From Ciceribacter lividus (GTDB taxonomy: Bacteria; Pseudomonadota; Alphaproteobacteria; Rhizobiales; Rhizobiaceae), in contig NZ_QPIX01000003.1 of the NCBI RefSeq assembly GCF_003337715.1, positions 124,001-188,000 of the forward strand: DNA of 64,000 bases, written 5' to 3'. Numbering within the stretch: position 1 is the first letter of the stretch; each line of letters begins with the position of its first letter. The position numbers were made by a program, and so were the translations under genes. Under the pieces are notes generated by a model. That model ran no database searches. It saw only the letters and a list, made by a program, of their open reading frames with translations, and was not told the origin of the DNA. This document shows, piece after piece, positions 1 to 8,658 of the stretch.

Positions 1-121
1 GCGCGGTGACCCCGCCTTCGTGGAGCGCGCATCCGGTGCGATCATCGTGCTCCTCGTATTCCTCCTGATGATGAACCTGATCGCGATCATTCTTCGCCGC
101 CGTTTCGAGCGCCGTTGGTAA
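1..121 (+). CDS. pstA: Phosphate ABC transporter permease PstA, C-terminal end (partial)
   Basis: Only the last 39 codons are in the window, in the frame starting at base 2 and ending with TAA at 119-121. The translated tail has a hydrophobic segment ([18 protein letters not shown]) followed by a basic end (RRRFERRW), which fits the last membrane helix and cytoplasmic tail of PstA, an inner-membrane permease of the high-affinity phosphate importer. The identification rests mainly on position: pstB begins 11 bases downstream and phoU-phoB follow, as in the pstSCAB-phoUB operon of Sinorhizobium. The gene is cut by the window edge. Confidence 0.85.
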   Translation, partial: RGDPAFVERASGAIIVLLVFLLMMNLIAIILRRRFERRW

Positions 122-132
122 GAGGGCTGACA

Positions 133-942
133 ATGAGTAACATGCCGACCACAATGACGATCACGACGAAGGCTGCAACAATGAGTGAAGCGAAGATCTC
201 GGCCCGGAAGGTCCAGGTGTTCTACGGCGATAAGCACGCCATCAAGGACGTGGAGATCGAGATTCCGCCGCGTTCGGTCACCGCTTTCATCGGTCCGTCC
301 GGCTGTGGCAAATCGACATTCCTGCGCTGTCTCAACCGCATGAACGACACGATCGCCAACTGCCGGGTCGAGGGGCACATCTCCATCGACGGCGAGAACA
401 TCTACGATCCCAAGGTGGACCCGGTTCAGCTGCGCGCCAAGGTCGGCATGGTGTTCCAGAAGCCGAACCCGTTCCCGAAGTCCATCTACGAAAACGTCGC
501 CTACGGACCGCGCATCCACGGGCTTGCTCGCAAGAAATCGGATCTGGACGACATCGTCTCGTCGGCGCTGCAGAAAGCCGGCCTCTGGAACGAGGTGAAG
601 GATCGCCTCGACGCTCCTGGCACAGGTCTGTCGGGTGGCCAGCAGCAGCGTCTGTGCATCGCCCGCGCCGTCGCCGTCAGTCCCGAGGTCATCCTGATGG
701 ACGAGCCCTGCTCGGCACTCGATCCGATCGCGACGGCAAAGGTGGAGGAACTCATTCACGAACTTCGCGCGAACTACACCATCGTGATCGTCACGCATTC
801 GATGCAGCAGGCGGCGCGCGTGTCGCAGCGCACGGCCATGTTCCATCTCGGCGAACTCGTCGAGGAAAACGACACCGACAAGATGTTCACCAATCCCGAC
901 GATCAGCGCACGCAGGACTATATCATGGGCCGCTTCGGTTGA
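133..942 (+). CDS. pstB: Phosphate ABC transporter ATP-binding protein PstB
   Basis: ATPase subunit (269 aa) that powers phosphate import by PstCA. Visible motifs are Walker [10 protein letters not shown] (about residues 54-62), Q-loop Gln near 109, signature LSGGQ (about 166-170), Walker B VILMDEP (about 186-192) and the switch His near 222. I place the start at ATG 133, preceded by an AGAGGG Shine-Dalgarno-like run; in-frame TTG 115 would overlap pstA, and ATG 181 is a further alternative because residues 1-16 are a poorly conserved Thr/Met-rich extension. It lies between pstA and phoU and is presumably co-transcribed with them under PhoB control from a promoter outside the window. Confidence 0.96.
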   Translation: MSNMPTTMTITTKAATMSEAKISARKVQVFYGDKHAIKDVEIEIPPRSVTAFIGPSGCGKSTFLRCLNRMNDTIANCRVEGHISIDGENIYDPKVDPVQLRAKVGMVFQKPNPFPKSIYENVAYGPRIHGLARKKSDLDDIVSSALQKAGLWNEVKDRLDAPGTGLSGGQQQRLCIARAVAVSPEVILMDEPCSALDPIATAKVEELIHELRANYTIVIVTHSMQQAARVSQRTAMFHLGELVEENDTDKMFTNPDDQRTQDYIMGRFG

Positions 943-986
943 CGCCCCGTCCAACCGCGCAGACGCACTCATTCGAGGATCACGAC

Positions 987-1700
987 ATGTCATCGACCCA
1001 TATCTACTCCGCCTTCGACGAGGAACTGAAATACCTGATGCGCCGCATCTCCGAGATGGGTGGCCTCGCCGAGCAGATGGTGGGCGACAGCGTCCGCGCT
1101 CTGGTCCACGGGGACGCTGCGCTGGCGCACAAGGTGATTTCCGACGACGTCATCATGGACGCAGCCGAACGCGAAATCGGTGACAAGGCCGTCATCACGA
1201 TCGCCCGTCGCCAACCCGTCGCCAGCGACCTTCGCGAGATCATCGGCGCGCTGAAGATCGCCAGCGACCTGGAGCGGGTCGGCGATCTCGGCAAGAACAA
1301 CGCCAAGCGGGCAATGGCGGTGCAGAGCGCGGGCATCCCGCGCAAGCTCGCTCGCGGCATCGAGCACCTCTCCGAGCTTGCGCTCGTGCAGCTGAAGGAA
1401 GTCCTGGACGTCTACTCGACGCGTTCGGCGGAGAAGGCGAAGTCCGTCCGCGATCGCGACGACGAGATCGATGCTGTCTATACCTCCCTGTTCCGGGAGT
1501 TGCTGACCTACATGATGGAAGATCCCCGCAACATCACGAGCTGCACGCATCTTCTCTTCTGCGCCAAGAACCTCGAGCGGATCGGCGACCACGCCACCAA
1601 CATCGCCGAGACCATCTACTACATGACCACGGGGGCCCAGCCCGAAGGCGAGCGTCCGAAGGAAGACCTGACGACGGACGTCGGCGCGGTCACCGAATGA
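987..1700 (+). CDS. phoU: Phosphate signalling complex protein PhoU
   Basis: Peripheral regulator (237 aa) that links the Pst transporter to the PhoR/PhoB two-component system and keeps the Pho regulon off when phosphate is plentiful. The sequence shows the duplicated helical-bundle layout of PhoU, with metal-ligand-type motifs in each half (SDLERVGDLGKNNAKRA and AKNLERIGDHATNIAE, both with the E-R-x-x-D core). The length is normal for the family. ATG 987 is preceded by GAGGAT. It sits 44 bases after pstB and 25 bases before phoB, so the three genes form one transcription unit. Confidence 0.97.
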   Translation: MSSTHIYSAFDEELKYLMRRISEMGGLAEQMVGDSVRALVHGDAALAHKVISDDVIMDAAEREIGDKAVITIARRQPVASDLREIIGALKIASDLERVGDLGKNNAKRAMAVQSAGIPRKLARGIEHLSELALVQLKEVLDVYSTRSAEKAKSVRDRDDEIDAVYTSLFRELLTYMMEDPRNITSCTHLLFCAKNLERIGDHATNIAETIYYMTTGAQPEGERPKEDLTTDVGAVTE

Positions 1701-1725
1701 TGCCGCTGCAGAGGATAAGCAAGCG

Positions 1726-2409
1726 ATGCAGCCAAGGATAGTGGTAGTCGAAGACGAGGAGGCGCTGAGCGTACTCCTTCGTTACAATCTGGAAGCCGAA
1801 GGTTACGAGGTGGAGACGATTTTGCGCGGCGACGAAGCAGAGCTGCGCCTCCAGGAAAGGGTTCCGGACCTCCTGCTTCTGGACTGGATGCTGCCGGGCG
1901 TCTCGGGGATCGAACTCTGCCGCAGGCTGCGTATGCGACCGGAGACCGAACGCCTGCCTGTCATCATGCTGACGGCGCGCGGCGAGGAGAGCGAACGCGT
2001 GCGCGGCCTGGCCACGGGCGCCGACGATTACGTCGTCAAGCCGTTTTCGACGCCGGAGCTGATGGCGCGCGTCAAGGCGATGCTGCGGCGTGCCCGTCCC
2101 GAAATGCTCTCGAGCGTTCTTCGCTGCGGCGACATTGAACTCGACAGGGAAACCCACCGGGTCCATCGCAAGAGCCGCGAGGTCCGCCTCGGGCCGACGG
2201 AATTCCGACTGCTGGAATTCCTGATGACGTCGCCGGGCCGTGTCTTCTCCCGTTCGCAGCTGCTGGATGGCGTCTGGGGACACGACATCTACGTCGACGA
2301 ACGTACTGTCGACGTCCACGTCGGACGTCTGCGCAAGGCGCTCAACTTCTCGAACATGCAGGATGTCATCCGCACCGTGCGCGGCGCCGGATACTCGATG
2401 GAAGCCTGA
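1726..2409 (+). CDS. phoB: Phosphate regulon response regulator PhoB
   Basis: OmpR-family response regulator of 227 aa that activates Pho-box promoters under phosphate limitation. The receiver domain shows the acidic pair near D10/E11, phospho-acceptor D53 in LLDWMLPG, T83 and K105 in VVKPF. The C-terminal winged helix (about 128-225) has the TVDVHVGRLRKAL recognition region. It is the last gene of the operon and is followed directly by a perfect terminator hairpin. No phoR lies downstream; in Sinorhizobium phoR is upstream of pstS, which would be outside this window. Confidence 0.97.
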   Translation: MQPRIVVVEDEEALSVLLRYNLEAEGYEVETILRGDEAELRLQERVPDLLLLDWMLPGVSGIELCRRLRMRPETERLPVIMLTARGEESERVRGLATGADDYVVKPFSTPELMARVKAMLRRARPEMLSSVLRCGDIELDRETHRVHRKSREVRLGPTEFRLLEFLMTSPGRVFSRSQLLDGVWGHDIYVDERTVDVHVGRLRKALNFSNMQDVIRTVRGAGYSMEA

Positions 2410-2435
2410 TTTCCAATTACATCACGCACAAAAAA

Positions 2436-2455
2436 AACGGGCCGCGCGGCCCGTT
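2436..2455. terminator. Bidirectional rho-independent terminator between phoB and gcrA
   Basis: A perfect 20-bp palindrome (arms AACGGGCCGC and GCGGCCCGTT) flanked by a run of A on the left and TTTTCGTTTT on the right. It lies between two converging genes and can act as an intrinsic terminator on both strands. Confidence 0.9.
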
Positions 2456-2477
2456 TTCGTTTTCTCCGGCCAGAAGC

Positions 2478-3002
2478 TTACCGGTCCGCCTTGCGGCGCT
2501 CGGAGACCGGCTGATAGGCGAGCTTGGCGTGATACTTGCAGTACGGCGAGGAATCGAGTGACTCGCAGCCGCAGAAGTGGAACTCGTCGCTCATCGGATC
2601 GCCGATCGGCCACTTGCAGGTGCGTTCGGTGAGTTCGGTGAGCCCAAGCCGGCGGGAAATCGGTATCACGACGTTCGAGGCCGGAACGGCGCGGATTTCC
2701 TCCAGGGCATCGATCTGGCCCTCTTCCTTCAGCATCGCTCCGCCTACCGGACGGGCGTTTGCGCGGGCGGGGACGCGCGCAGCAAAGTTTGAGGGACGAG
2801 GGGCCGGTGCCGGACGTTTCGGCGTACGAGCCGGTGCCGTGCCGCCGCCGGACTTCGCGCGTCCGGGCAGGTTGAGGCGATGCACCTTGCCGATCACCGC
2901 ATTTCTGCTGACGCCGCCGAGCTGCGCGGCGATCTGGCTTGCGCTCAGGCCTTCAGCCCAGAGCCTCTTGAGTTTTTCGACGCGCTCATCTGTCCAGTTC
3001 AT
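2478..3002 (-). CDS. gcrA: Cell-cycle regulator GcrA
   Basis: Alphaproteobacterial transcription regulator (174 aa) that binds RNA polymerase sigma-70 and CcrM-methylated GANTC promoters to control cell-cycle genes. The N-terminus is the GcrA helix-turn-helix (WTDERVEKLKRLWAEGLSAS, then the SRNAVIGKVHRLNLPGR segment, about residues 1-50). The middle is a Pro/Ala/Arg-rich linker. The C-terminus holds the family Cys/His cluster (CKWPIGDP, FCG, SPYCKYHAKLAYQP; about 133-165). It is transcribed away from argD and ends at a shared terminator with phoB. Its upstream region holds a CtrA box and many GANTC sites, so it is probably under CtrA and methylation control. Confidence 0.96.
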   Translation of the reverse strand: MNWTDERVEKLKRLWAEGLSASQIAAQLGGVSRNAVIGKVHRLNLPGRAKSGGGTAPARTPKRPAPAPRPSNFAARVPARANARPVGGAMLKEEGQIDALEEIRAVPASNVVIPISRRLGLTELTERTCKWPIGDPMSDEFHFCGCESLDSSPYCKYHAKLAYQPVSERRKADR

Positions 3003-3035
3003 GCCATTATCTCCGCCATCGCGATATTAACGGCA

Positions 3036-3233
3036 GAATCCGTCTCCGTTGCTTCGGACGAATCCGAAACAAGACTTCCTCGATACTTTCGGTGACTACT
3101 TCTGCCGCATGCAATCTTTTAATGTAAATTTAACCTAGTGTGGCGCTGACTCCGTGACAAGAGTCGGACGAATCAAGCGGAATCGATTTTCAAGTTTTCC
3201 CCAACTTGCTGGCTTTCGCCGGCCGCGAGAATC
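3036..3233. promoter_or_regulatory. GANTC (CcrM methylation) site cluster in the gcrA-argD intergenic region
   Basis: Seven GANTC sites lie within 198 bp: 3036-3040, 3060-3064, 3148-3152, 3161-3165, 3170-3174, 3180-3184 and 3229-3233. About 0.8 would be expected by chance in that length at equal base frequencies. GANTC is the CcrM methyltransferase target, and GcrA recognises methylated GANTC in promoters. The cluster therefore suggests that gcrA is regulated by DNA methylation state, possibly by its own product. Presence of the sites is seen directly; the function is inferred. Confidence 0.75.
3119..3133. promoter_or_regulatory. CtrA-binding box upstream of gcrA
   Basis: TTAATGTAAATTTAA is an exact match to the full CtrA consensus TTAA-N7-TTAA. 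It is centred about 124 bp upstream of the gcrA start codon, inside the GANTC cluster. In Caulobacter CtrA represses gcrA, so a repressor or activator site here fits the known circuit. Confidence 0.65.
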
Positions 3234-3288
3234 AAAGCTGTGAACGGCGCTCGCGCATCACAAAAATCCTTTGCGTGTCGCAGTTTTG

Positions 3289-3317
3289 TTGACAGCACAG
3301 CGGGAAATGCCGATAGT
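3289..3317 (+). promoter_or_regulatory. Putative sigma-70 promoter of argD
   Basis: TTGACA (3289-3294), a 17-bp spacer and GATAGT (3312-3317) form a good housekeeping promoter reading towards argD. The predicted transcription start is near 3324, giving a leader of about 100 nt before the ATG at 3425. Confidence 0.5.
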
Positions 3318-3324
3318 GCCACCC

Positions 3325-3353
3325 GCCGCCGAAAGGCGGCATTTTTGATTTTT
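3325..3353 (+). terminator. GAAA-tetraloop hairpin with T-rich tail in the argD leader
   Basis: Arms GCCGCC (3325-3330) and GGCGGC (3335-3340) with a GAAA loop are followed by ATTTTTGATTTTT. This is the form of an intrinsic terminator, yet it lies downstream of the best promoter and 85 bases before argD. It may terminate or attenuate upstream transcription, or form a protective 5' stem on the argD mRNA. Confidence 0.5.
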
Positions 3354-3424
3354 CCGGGGACTTTTCTGCGGGACGCCGGAAGGTCCGTGTTCACATCGAT
3401 CGGTTGCGAAGGAGCTGTTCCACC

Positions 3425-4630
3425 ATGGCTGAAGCCACGCCGCTTTACGAAACCTACCTGCGCGCGCCTCTGCGTTTCGAGCGCGGCGAAGGGGTTTGGC
3501 TTATCGCGGAAAATGGTGAGCGATTTCTCGATTTCGCGGCCGGCGTCGCAGTGAACGCGCTCGGGCATGCCCACCCGCATCTCGTCGATGCGTTGAAGGC
3601 GCAGGCCGAAAAGGTCTGGCACCTGTCGAACCTCTACGAGGTTCCAGGCCAGGAAACGCTCGGCAAGCGGCTGACGGAGGCGACCTTCGCCGACAAGGTG
3701 TTCTTCACCAACTCGGGCGCCGAGGCGCTGGAATGCGCGATCAAGACCGCGCGCCGCTATCACTTCTCGAAGGGGCACCCGGAAAAGTTCCACATCATCA
3801 CCTTCGAAGGTGCCTTCCACGGCCGCACGCTTGCGACGATCGCCGCAGGAGGGCAGGCGAAGTACCTCGAAGGTTTTGGACCCAAGGCACCGGGCTTCGA
3901 CCAGATACCCTTCGGCGACATCGAGGCGGTGAAGGAGGCGATTACCGAGAACACGGCCGCGATCCTTATCGAGCCGGTGCAGGGCGAAGGCGGCATCCGT
4001 ACTGCGTCCAACGAGTTCCTGCGGGCACTTCGCCAGCTCTGCGACGACAAGGGGCTTCTCCTGATCCTCGATGAAGTTCAGTCGGGTGTCGGTCGCACGG
4101 GTAAGCTCTTTGCCTATGAGTGGGCGGGCATCACGCCCGACATCATGGCCGTTGCCAAGGGCATCGGCGGCGGCTTTCCGCTGGGCGCCTGCCTTGCCAC
4201 GGCGGAAGCTGCTTCCGGAATGAAGGCCGGCACGCACGGTTCCACCTACGGCGGCAATCCGCTGGCGATGGCCGTCGGCAATGCCGTACTCGACGTCATT
4301 CTCGCCGATGGTTTTCTGGAGCATGTGCGCGACGTGGCGCTGGTCTTCCGGCAGGGACTGGCGGCACTCCATGACCGCTTCCCCGATGTCGTCGAGGAGA
4401 TCCGCGGCGAAGGCCTGATGCTCGGCATCAAGGCGAAGGTACCGAACGCGGAATTGCTGCAGGCAATGCGCGCCGAGCACATTCTCGGTGTCCCGGCCGG
4501 TGACAACGTCATTCGTCTTCTGCCGCCGCTCATCACGACCGCCGAAGAAGCGCGCGAGGGCCTCTCGCGGATCGAGCGCGCGGCCGAGCGGGTCCATGGC
4601 GCCCACGAAAAGCAGGCGGCGCAAGCCTAA
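3425..4630 (+). CDS. argD: Acetylornithine aminotransferase (class III PLP enzyme)
   Basis: Converts N-acetylglutamate semialdehyde to N-acetylornithine in arginine synthesis, using glutamate and pyridoxal phosphate in the cytoplasm. The 401-aa protein has the class III signature [16 protein letters not shown] (Asp about 216) and the Schiff-base Lys about 245 in [11 protein letters not shown] chose ATG 3425, with AAGGAG about 10 bases upstream, over longer in-frame starts. argF follows after 27 bases, so the two arginine genes form an operon. The close relative succinyldiaminopimelate aminotransferase activity (DapC) often resides in the same protein. Confidence 0.95.
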   Translation: MAEATPLYETYLRAPLRFERGEGVWLIAENGERFLDFAAGVAVNALGHAHPHLVDALKAQAEKVWHLSNLYEVPGQETLGKRLTEATFADKVFFTNSGAEALECAIKTARRYHFSKGHPEKFHIITFEGAFHGRTLATIAAGGQAKYLEGFGPKAPGFDQIPFGDIEAVKEAITENTAAILIEPVQGEGGIRTASNEFLRALRQLCDDKGLLLILDEVQSGVGRTGKLFAYEWAGITPDIMAVAKGIGGGFPLGACLATAEAASGMKAGTHGSTYGGNPLAMAVGNAVLDVILADGFLEHVRDVALVFRQGLAALHDRFPDVVEEIRGEGLMLGIKAKVPNAELLQAMRAEHILGVPAGDNVIRLLPPLITTAEEAREGLSRIERAAERVHGAHEKQAAQA

Positions 4631-4657
4631 GCAGCAGAAATTCAGACAGGTTTCCCA

Positions 4658-5575
4658 ATGGCATCTCCGAAGCATTTCCTCGACCTCTCGGCCGTTTCGT
4701 CCGCCGACTTGCGTACCATCATGGATGACGCCCGCGCTCGAAAGCAGGCGACAAAGGCTGGGACGGCGGACAAGCCGCTTGCCGGCAAGATGCTTGCGAT
4801 GATCTTCGAGAAACCGTCGACGCGCACGCGCGTGTCCTTCGACGTCGGCATGCGCCAGCTCGGTGGTGAGACACTCTTCCTTTCGGGCACGGAAATGCAG
4901 CTCGGCCGTGCGGAAACGATCGGTGACACCGCAAAGGTCCTTTCGCGTTACGTGGATGCGATCATGATCCGCACGACCGATCATTCGCGTCTCCTGGAGA
5001 TGGCAGAGCATGCGACTGTTCCCGTCATCAACGCGCTGACCGACAGCACGCACCCCTGCCAGATCATGGCCGACGTCATGACCTTCGAGGAGCATCGCGG
5101 TCCGGTAAAGGGCAAGACGCTCGCCTGGACCGGCGACGGCAACAATGTCCTGCATTCTCTCGTCGAGGGCGCCGCCCGCTTCGGTTACCGCATGAACATG
5201 GCCGTGCCGCTCGGGTCCGAGCCGGATGACAAGTACCTCAACTGGGCCCGCGACAACGGCGGCGAAGTCATGCTTTGCCACGAGGCGGAGCGTGCCGTGG
5301 AAGGTGCTGACGCCGTCATTACCGATACCTGGATTTCGATGAACCAGGAGCACAAGGCCAGGGGGCACAACGTCTTCCAGCCCTATCAGGTGAACGGGGC
5401 GCTGATGGCGCACGCAAAGCCCGACGCCCTCTTCATGCATTGCCTGCCCGCGCATCGTGGCGAGGAGGTCACCGACGAGGTGATCGACGGCCCGCAGTCC
5501 GTCGTGTTCGACGAGGCGGAAAACCGGCTGCACGCACAGAAGTCGATCCTCGCCTGGTGCCTTGGTGCGATCTGA
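4658..5575 (+). CDS. argF: Ornithine carbamoyltransferase
   Basis: Makes citrulline from ornithine and carbamoyl phosphate in the cytoplasm. Visible signatures are the carbamoyl-phosphate loop STRTR (about residues 54-58), HPCQ (about 132-135) and the ornithine-side HCLP motif (about 261-264). The length of 305 aa is normal. It is the second gene of argD-argF and is followed after 124 bases by hslO in the same direction. Confidence 0.97.
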   Translation: MASPKHFLDLSAVSSADLRTIMDDARARKQATKAGTADKPLAGKMLAMIFEKPSTRTRVSFDVGMRQLGGETLFLSGTEMQLGRAETIGDTAKVLSRYVDAIMIRTTDHSRLLEMAEHATVPVINALTDSTHPCQIMADVMTFEEHRGPVKGKTLAWTGDGNNVLHSLVEGAARFGYRMNMAVPLGSEPDDKYLNWARDNGGEVMLCHEAERAVEGADAVITDTWISMNQEHKARGHNVFQPYQVNGALMAHAKPDALFMHCLPAHRGEEVTDEVIDGPQSVVFDEAENRLHAQKSILAWCLGAI

Positions 5576-5699
5576 CGTCGCTTGCCCGGGTTTGCAGCCT
5601 CCGGCTTGATCTTCTCGCCAAGCGACCCCATGTGAGCGGTAAATTGGGGGCCTATGCACCCCCCGGAAGTCAAGCGCCTGCGGCGCAAGGAGTACAATA

Positions 5700-6689
5700 A
5701 TGGCAGACAGGGCCACTGAACTCGGCGAATTCGGTTTCGCCGGCGATGACCGCGTTGTTCCGTTCCAGGTGGAAGGGCTCGACGTGCGCGGCCGGGCTGT
5801 GCAACTCGGCCCGCTGGTCAATACCATTCTCGCCCGGCACGACTATCCGGCTCCCGTCGCCCGCCTTCTGGCAGAGGCGATGGTCCTCACCGTGCTGATC
5901 GGTACTTCGCTCAAGTTCGAGGGCAAGTTTACCGTCCAGACGAAGGGTAACGGGCCGGTGGATCTGCTGGTCGTCGACTTCTCGACGCCGCAGGACGTGC
6001 GCGCCTATGCTCGCTTCGACGAGGATGCGCTGAAGGCCGCGGTCGAGGAGGGCAGGACGTCCCCCGAGGCCCTGCTCGGCGAAGGCGTGCTCGCATTCAC
6101 CATCGATCAGGGCAGCTTCATGCAGCCTTATCAGGGGATCGTGCCCCTCGACGGTACCTCGCTCGAGGAAATCGCCGGGGTCTACTTCCGTCAGTCGGAA
6201 CAGATTCCGACGCGGGTGCGCCTCGGCGTCGCCGAGTTCTTCGATCGCGACGAGGACGGACATCCCCGCCGCGGTTGGCGGGCCGGGGGGCTCATGGCCC
6301 AGTTCCTGCCGGAAGCGCCGGAGCGGATGCGTCAGCGGGATCTGCACGGCGGTGACGGAGACGAAGGCGGGCATGTCTTCTCTGAGGATGATGCCTGGTC
6401 GGAAGCGCAGGTGCTGGTCGACACGGTCGACACGGATGAGCTTACCGATCCGCAGATCGGCATAGAGCGGCTGCTGTTTCGCCTCTTCCATGAACGCGGT
6501 GTGCGGGTTTACAAGCCACAGCCGGTTTTCGACCGGTGCAGCTGCTCGCGGGAGAAGGTGAAGGGCGTCCTGAAGAGCTTTTCCGATGAGGAGATCGAGC
6601 AGAGCCAGGAAGACGGCGCGATCACCGTCACGTGCGAATTTTGCTCGACCACCTATCGCTATGAAGCGGCCGAGGTTCGCGAAGGCTGA
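5700..6689 (+). CDS. hslO: Redox-regulated chaperone Hsp33
   Basis: Holdase chaperone (329 aa) activated by oxidation. The C-terminal redox switch is intact as C280-x-C282 and C312-x-x-C315, the four zinc-binding cysteines of the family. The N-terminal substrate-binding part (about 1-270) contains the expected ARHDYPAPVARLLAEA and FTIDQG segments. AAGGAG lies 9 bases before the ATG. It ends in a strong terminator and converges on apaG. Linkage to argF is common in rhizobia, so it may be partly co-transcribed with argDF. Confidence 0.95.
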   Translation: MADRATELGEFGFAGDDRVVPFQVEGLDVRGRAVQLGPLVNTILARHDYPAPVARLLAEAMVLTVLIGTSLKFEGKFTVQTKGNGPVDLLVVDFSTPQDVRAYARFDEDALKAAVEEGRTSPEALLGEGVLAFTIDQGSFMQPYQGIVPLDGTSLEEIAGVYFRQSEQIPTRVRLGVAEFFDRDEDGHPRRGWRAGGLMAQFLPEAPERMRQRDLHGGDGDEGGHVFSEDDAWSEAQVLVDTVDTDELTDPQIGIERLLFRLFHERGVRVYKPQPVFDRCSCSREKVKGVLKSFSDEEIEQSQEDGAITVTCEFCSTTYRYEAAEVREG

Positions 6690-6698
6690 AATTGATGA

Positions 6699-6729
6699 CG
6701 GCACCGTCCAGACTGGCGGTGCCGTTTTT
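6699..6729 (+). terminator. Rho-independent terminator after hslO
   Basis: Perfect arms CGGCACCG (6699-6706) and CGGTGCCG (6717-6724) with a 10-nt loop, followed by TTTTT. It begins 9 bases after the hslO stop codon. Confidence 0.9.
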
Positions 6730-6760
6730 CATTGCGGTTGGGTACTGGGTCCACCCGACC

Positions 6761-7153
6761 TCAGTTGAGGACCCGCAACATGCCCGGCGCGTCCAGAGAG
6801 AAGGCCGGGATCGCGACCTCGAAGAGGTCACCCTCCTCAGTCTCCATCTGGTAGTGGCCGAACATGACGCCTGACGGTGTGTCGAGAGGGCAGCCCGAGG
6901 AATATTCGTAGGTATCGCCTGGCTGCAGGTGCGGTTGCTCGCCGACGACGCCCGGCCCGGTGACTTCGTCGACCTGGCCGTTTTGATCGGTGATGTGCCA
7001 GTAGCGATTCACCAGTCGAACCGACCTGTCGGAGTGATTGGTGATTGCCACCCGATAACCCCAGACATATCGTCCGTCGTCCGGATCGGATTGCTCCTCC
7101 AGATAGTAAGGCTCGACACTGACTTCGATATCCCGCGTCAGGGCTCGATACAT
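6761..7153 (-). CDS. apaG: Co2+/Mg2+ efflux protein ApaG
   Basis: Small fibronectin-III-fold protein of 130 aa. Characteristic features are the [20 protein letters not shown] strand region (about 27-46), the W-x-I-T-D-x-x-G segment and the C-terminal [20 protein letters not shown] block with its G-x-Y-x-M motif. The family name reflects a cobalt-resistance phenotype in Salmonella; the molecular role is not settled. It converges with hslO. The 193-bp gap upstream (7154-7346) presumably carries its promoter; I recognise nothing specific there. Confidence 0.93.
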   Translation of the reverse strand: MYRALTRDIEVSVEPYYLEEQSDPDDGRYVWGYRVAITNHSDRSVRLVNRYWHITDQNGQVDEVTGPGVVGEQPHLQPGDTYEYSSGCPLDTPSGVMFGHYQMETEEGDLFEVAIPAFSLDAPGMLRVLN

Positions 7154-7346
7154 AGGGTTGACCTTCTTTATGTCTTGCTAACCATATCTATCAGCTCGCC
7201 GCACCGGTCAAGGAATGCGGATGCGCCGAGCAGGCAAAGTGTCGCGACTTTGTCAAATTAGTCCTAACGGGGAGGCCGTGACATCCGTTGCGTCGATACG
7301 GTTGCCCGACGCGCGCGGCGCCGGGCAGCAGGGCGTGAAAGGTGGT

Positions 7347-8531
7347 TCAGGCCGGAACCTTGCGGAGCGCCTGCGCGAAGTCTTCCAGCAGGTCCTGGGT
7401 GTCCTCGATGCCGCAGGAAAGGCGCACCGTGCCCCCGGACATGCCGAGTTCGGCGCGTGCCTCGTCGGTCAGGTTCTTGTGCGTCGTGGTGGCCGGATGG
7501 GTGATCAGGCTCTTGGCGTCGCCGAGATTGTTGGAAATCTTGACGATGTCCAGCGCGTTTTGCAGCTTGAAGGCCGCGTCCTTGCCGCCCTTCATTTCGA
7601 AGGCGACCAGCGTCGAGCCACCGGTCATCTGCTTGGCGACGATGTCGGCCTGCGGATGGTCGGCACGGCCCGGATAGATCACCTTGGCGACCTGCGGCTG
7701 CTCGGCCAGGAAGTCGGCGATCGCCGAGGCATTCGCCGTCTGCTGCTTGACGCGCAGCGGCAGTGTCTCGACGCCTTTCAGCAGCGTCCAGGCATTGAAC
7801 GGCGACATGGCCGGGCCGGTGTGGCGGAAATAGTCCTGCAGGTTCTCGGTGATCCAGTCCTTCGACGAGAGCACGACGCCACCGAGGCAGCGGCCCTGTC
7901 CGTCGATATGCTTGGTGGCCGAATAGACGACGACATGGGCGCCGAGTTCGAGCGGCTTCTGGAAGAGGGGGGTGGCGAAGACATTGTCGACGATGAGCGT
8001 GGCGCCGACCTGGTTGGCCAGCTTGGCCACGCCGGCGATGTCGACCACTTCGAGCGTCGGGTTGGTCGGGCTTTCGAGGAACATCACCCTGGTGTTCGGG
8101 CGGATCGCCGCCTCCCAGTTCTTCAGGTCCCGACCGTCCACCAGCGTGCATTCCACGCCATAGCGCGGCGCAAGTGTGTCGACGACATAGCGACACGAAC
8201 CGAACAGGGCGCGGGCGGCGACGATATGGTCACCGGCCTTCACCTGGCACAGCACGGCGGCCGCAACGGCGGCCATGCCCGAGGCCATGGCGCGGGCGTC
8301 TTCGGCGCCTTCCAGCAGGCACATGCGCTTTTCGAACATGTCGTTGGTCGGGCTGCCGTAGCGAGCGTAGATGTAGCCGTCGTCCTCGCCCTTGAAGCGG
8401 GCTTCGGCCGCTTCCGAGCTTTCGTAGACGAAGCCCTGGGTCAGGAAGATTGCTTCCGACGTTTCGCCGTAGGGCGAGCGGAGAGTTCCACCATGGACGA
8501 GTTGGGTTGCCGGACGCCAGTTCTTGCTCAT
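7347..8531 (-). CDS. metZ: O-succinylhomoserine sulfhydrylase
   Basis: PLP-dependent enzyme of 394 aa that makes homocysteine from O-succinyl- (or O-acetyl-) homoserine and sulfide, a step of methionine synthesis. It shows the Cys/Met-metabolism signature with the PLP lysine about 207 in YSATKHIDGQG, the YIYARYGSPT substrate segment (about 53-62) and DNVFATP. I chose the ATG at 8531, just downstream of a SAM-II riboswitch and terminator, although the frame stays open to 8921. The riboswitch shows it is shut off by S-adenosylmethionine. Confidence 0.95.
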   Translation of the reverse strand: MSKNWRPATQLVHGGTLRSPYGETSEAIFLTQGFVYESSEAAEARFKGEDDGYIYARYGSPTNDMFEKRMCLLEGAEDARAMASGMAAVAAAVLCQVKAGDHIVAARALFGSCRYVVDTLAPRYGVECTLVDGRDLKNWEAAIRPNTRVMFLESPTNPTLEVVDIAGVAKLANQVGATLIVDNVFATPLFQKPLELGAHVVVYSATKHIDGQGRCLGGVVLSSKDWITENLQDYFRHTGPAMSPFNAWTLLKGVETLPLRVKQQTANASAIADFLAEQPQVAKVIYPGRADHPQADIVAKQMTGGSTLVAFEMKGGKDAAFKLQNALDIVKISNNLGDAKSLITHPATTTHKNLTDEARAELGMSGGTVRLSCGIEDTQDLLEDFAQALRKVPA

Positions 8532-8552
8532 GCCTTTCAGCCTTTCAAACAC

Positions 8553-8583
8553 AAAAAAACCGGTCGCGACATCGGACCGGTTT
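8553..8583 (-). terminator. Regulated intrinsic terminator in the metZ leader
   Basis: Read on the minus strand, arms AACCGGTC (8582-8575) and GACCGGTT (8565-8558) are followed by a run of T ending at 8553. It lies 22 bases before the metZ start and just after the SAM-II aptamer. It is the likely off-state element of the riboswitch. An alternative hairpin can pair its left arm with GACCGG at 8596-8591. Confidence 0.85.
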
Positions 8584-8597
8584 CTAGCACCCGGTCT

Positions 8598-8650
8598 CTT
8601 TAGCCATTTGTTTAACGTGGCTGCAAGCCGACCGGCCAAATCACCACGGG
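8598..8650 (-). promoter_or_regulatory. SAM-II riboswitch (metA motif) controlling metZ
   Basis: On the minus strand this carries the conserved SAM-II core: CGTGGTGATTTGGCC, then CGGCTTGCAGCCACG, then TTAAACAA and GGCTAAAGA. P1 forms between CGTGG (8648-8644) and CCACG. The pseudoknot can form between TTTGGCC and GGCTAAA (8605-8599). SAM-II riboswitches are known upstream of methionine genes in alphaproteobacteria. The aptamer lies about 70 nt upstream of metZ. Confidence 0.93.
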
Positions 8651-8658
8651 ATAAGCTT

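Noticed and set aside
3173..5827. An 884-codon open frame on the minus strand over argD and argF
   Set aside because: It lies opposite two clear arginine genes, has an implausible low-complexity product, and reflects high GC codon bias.
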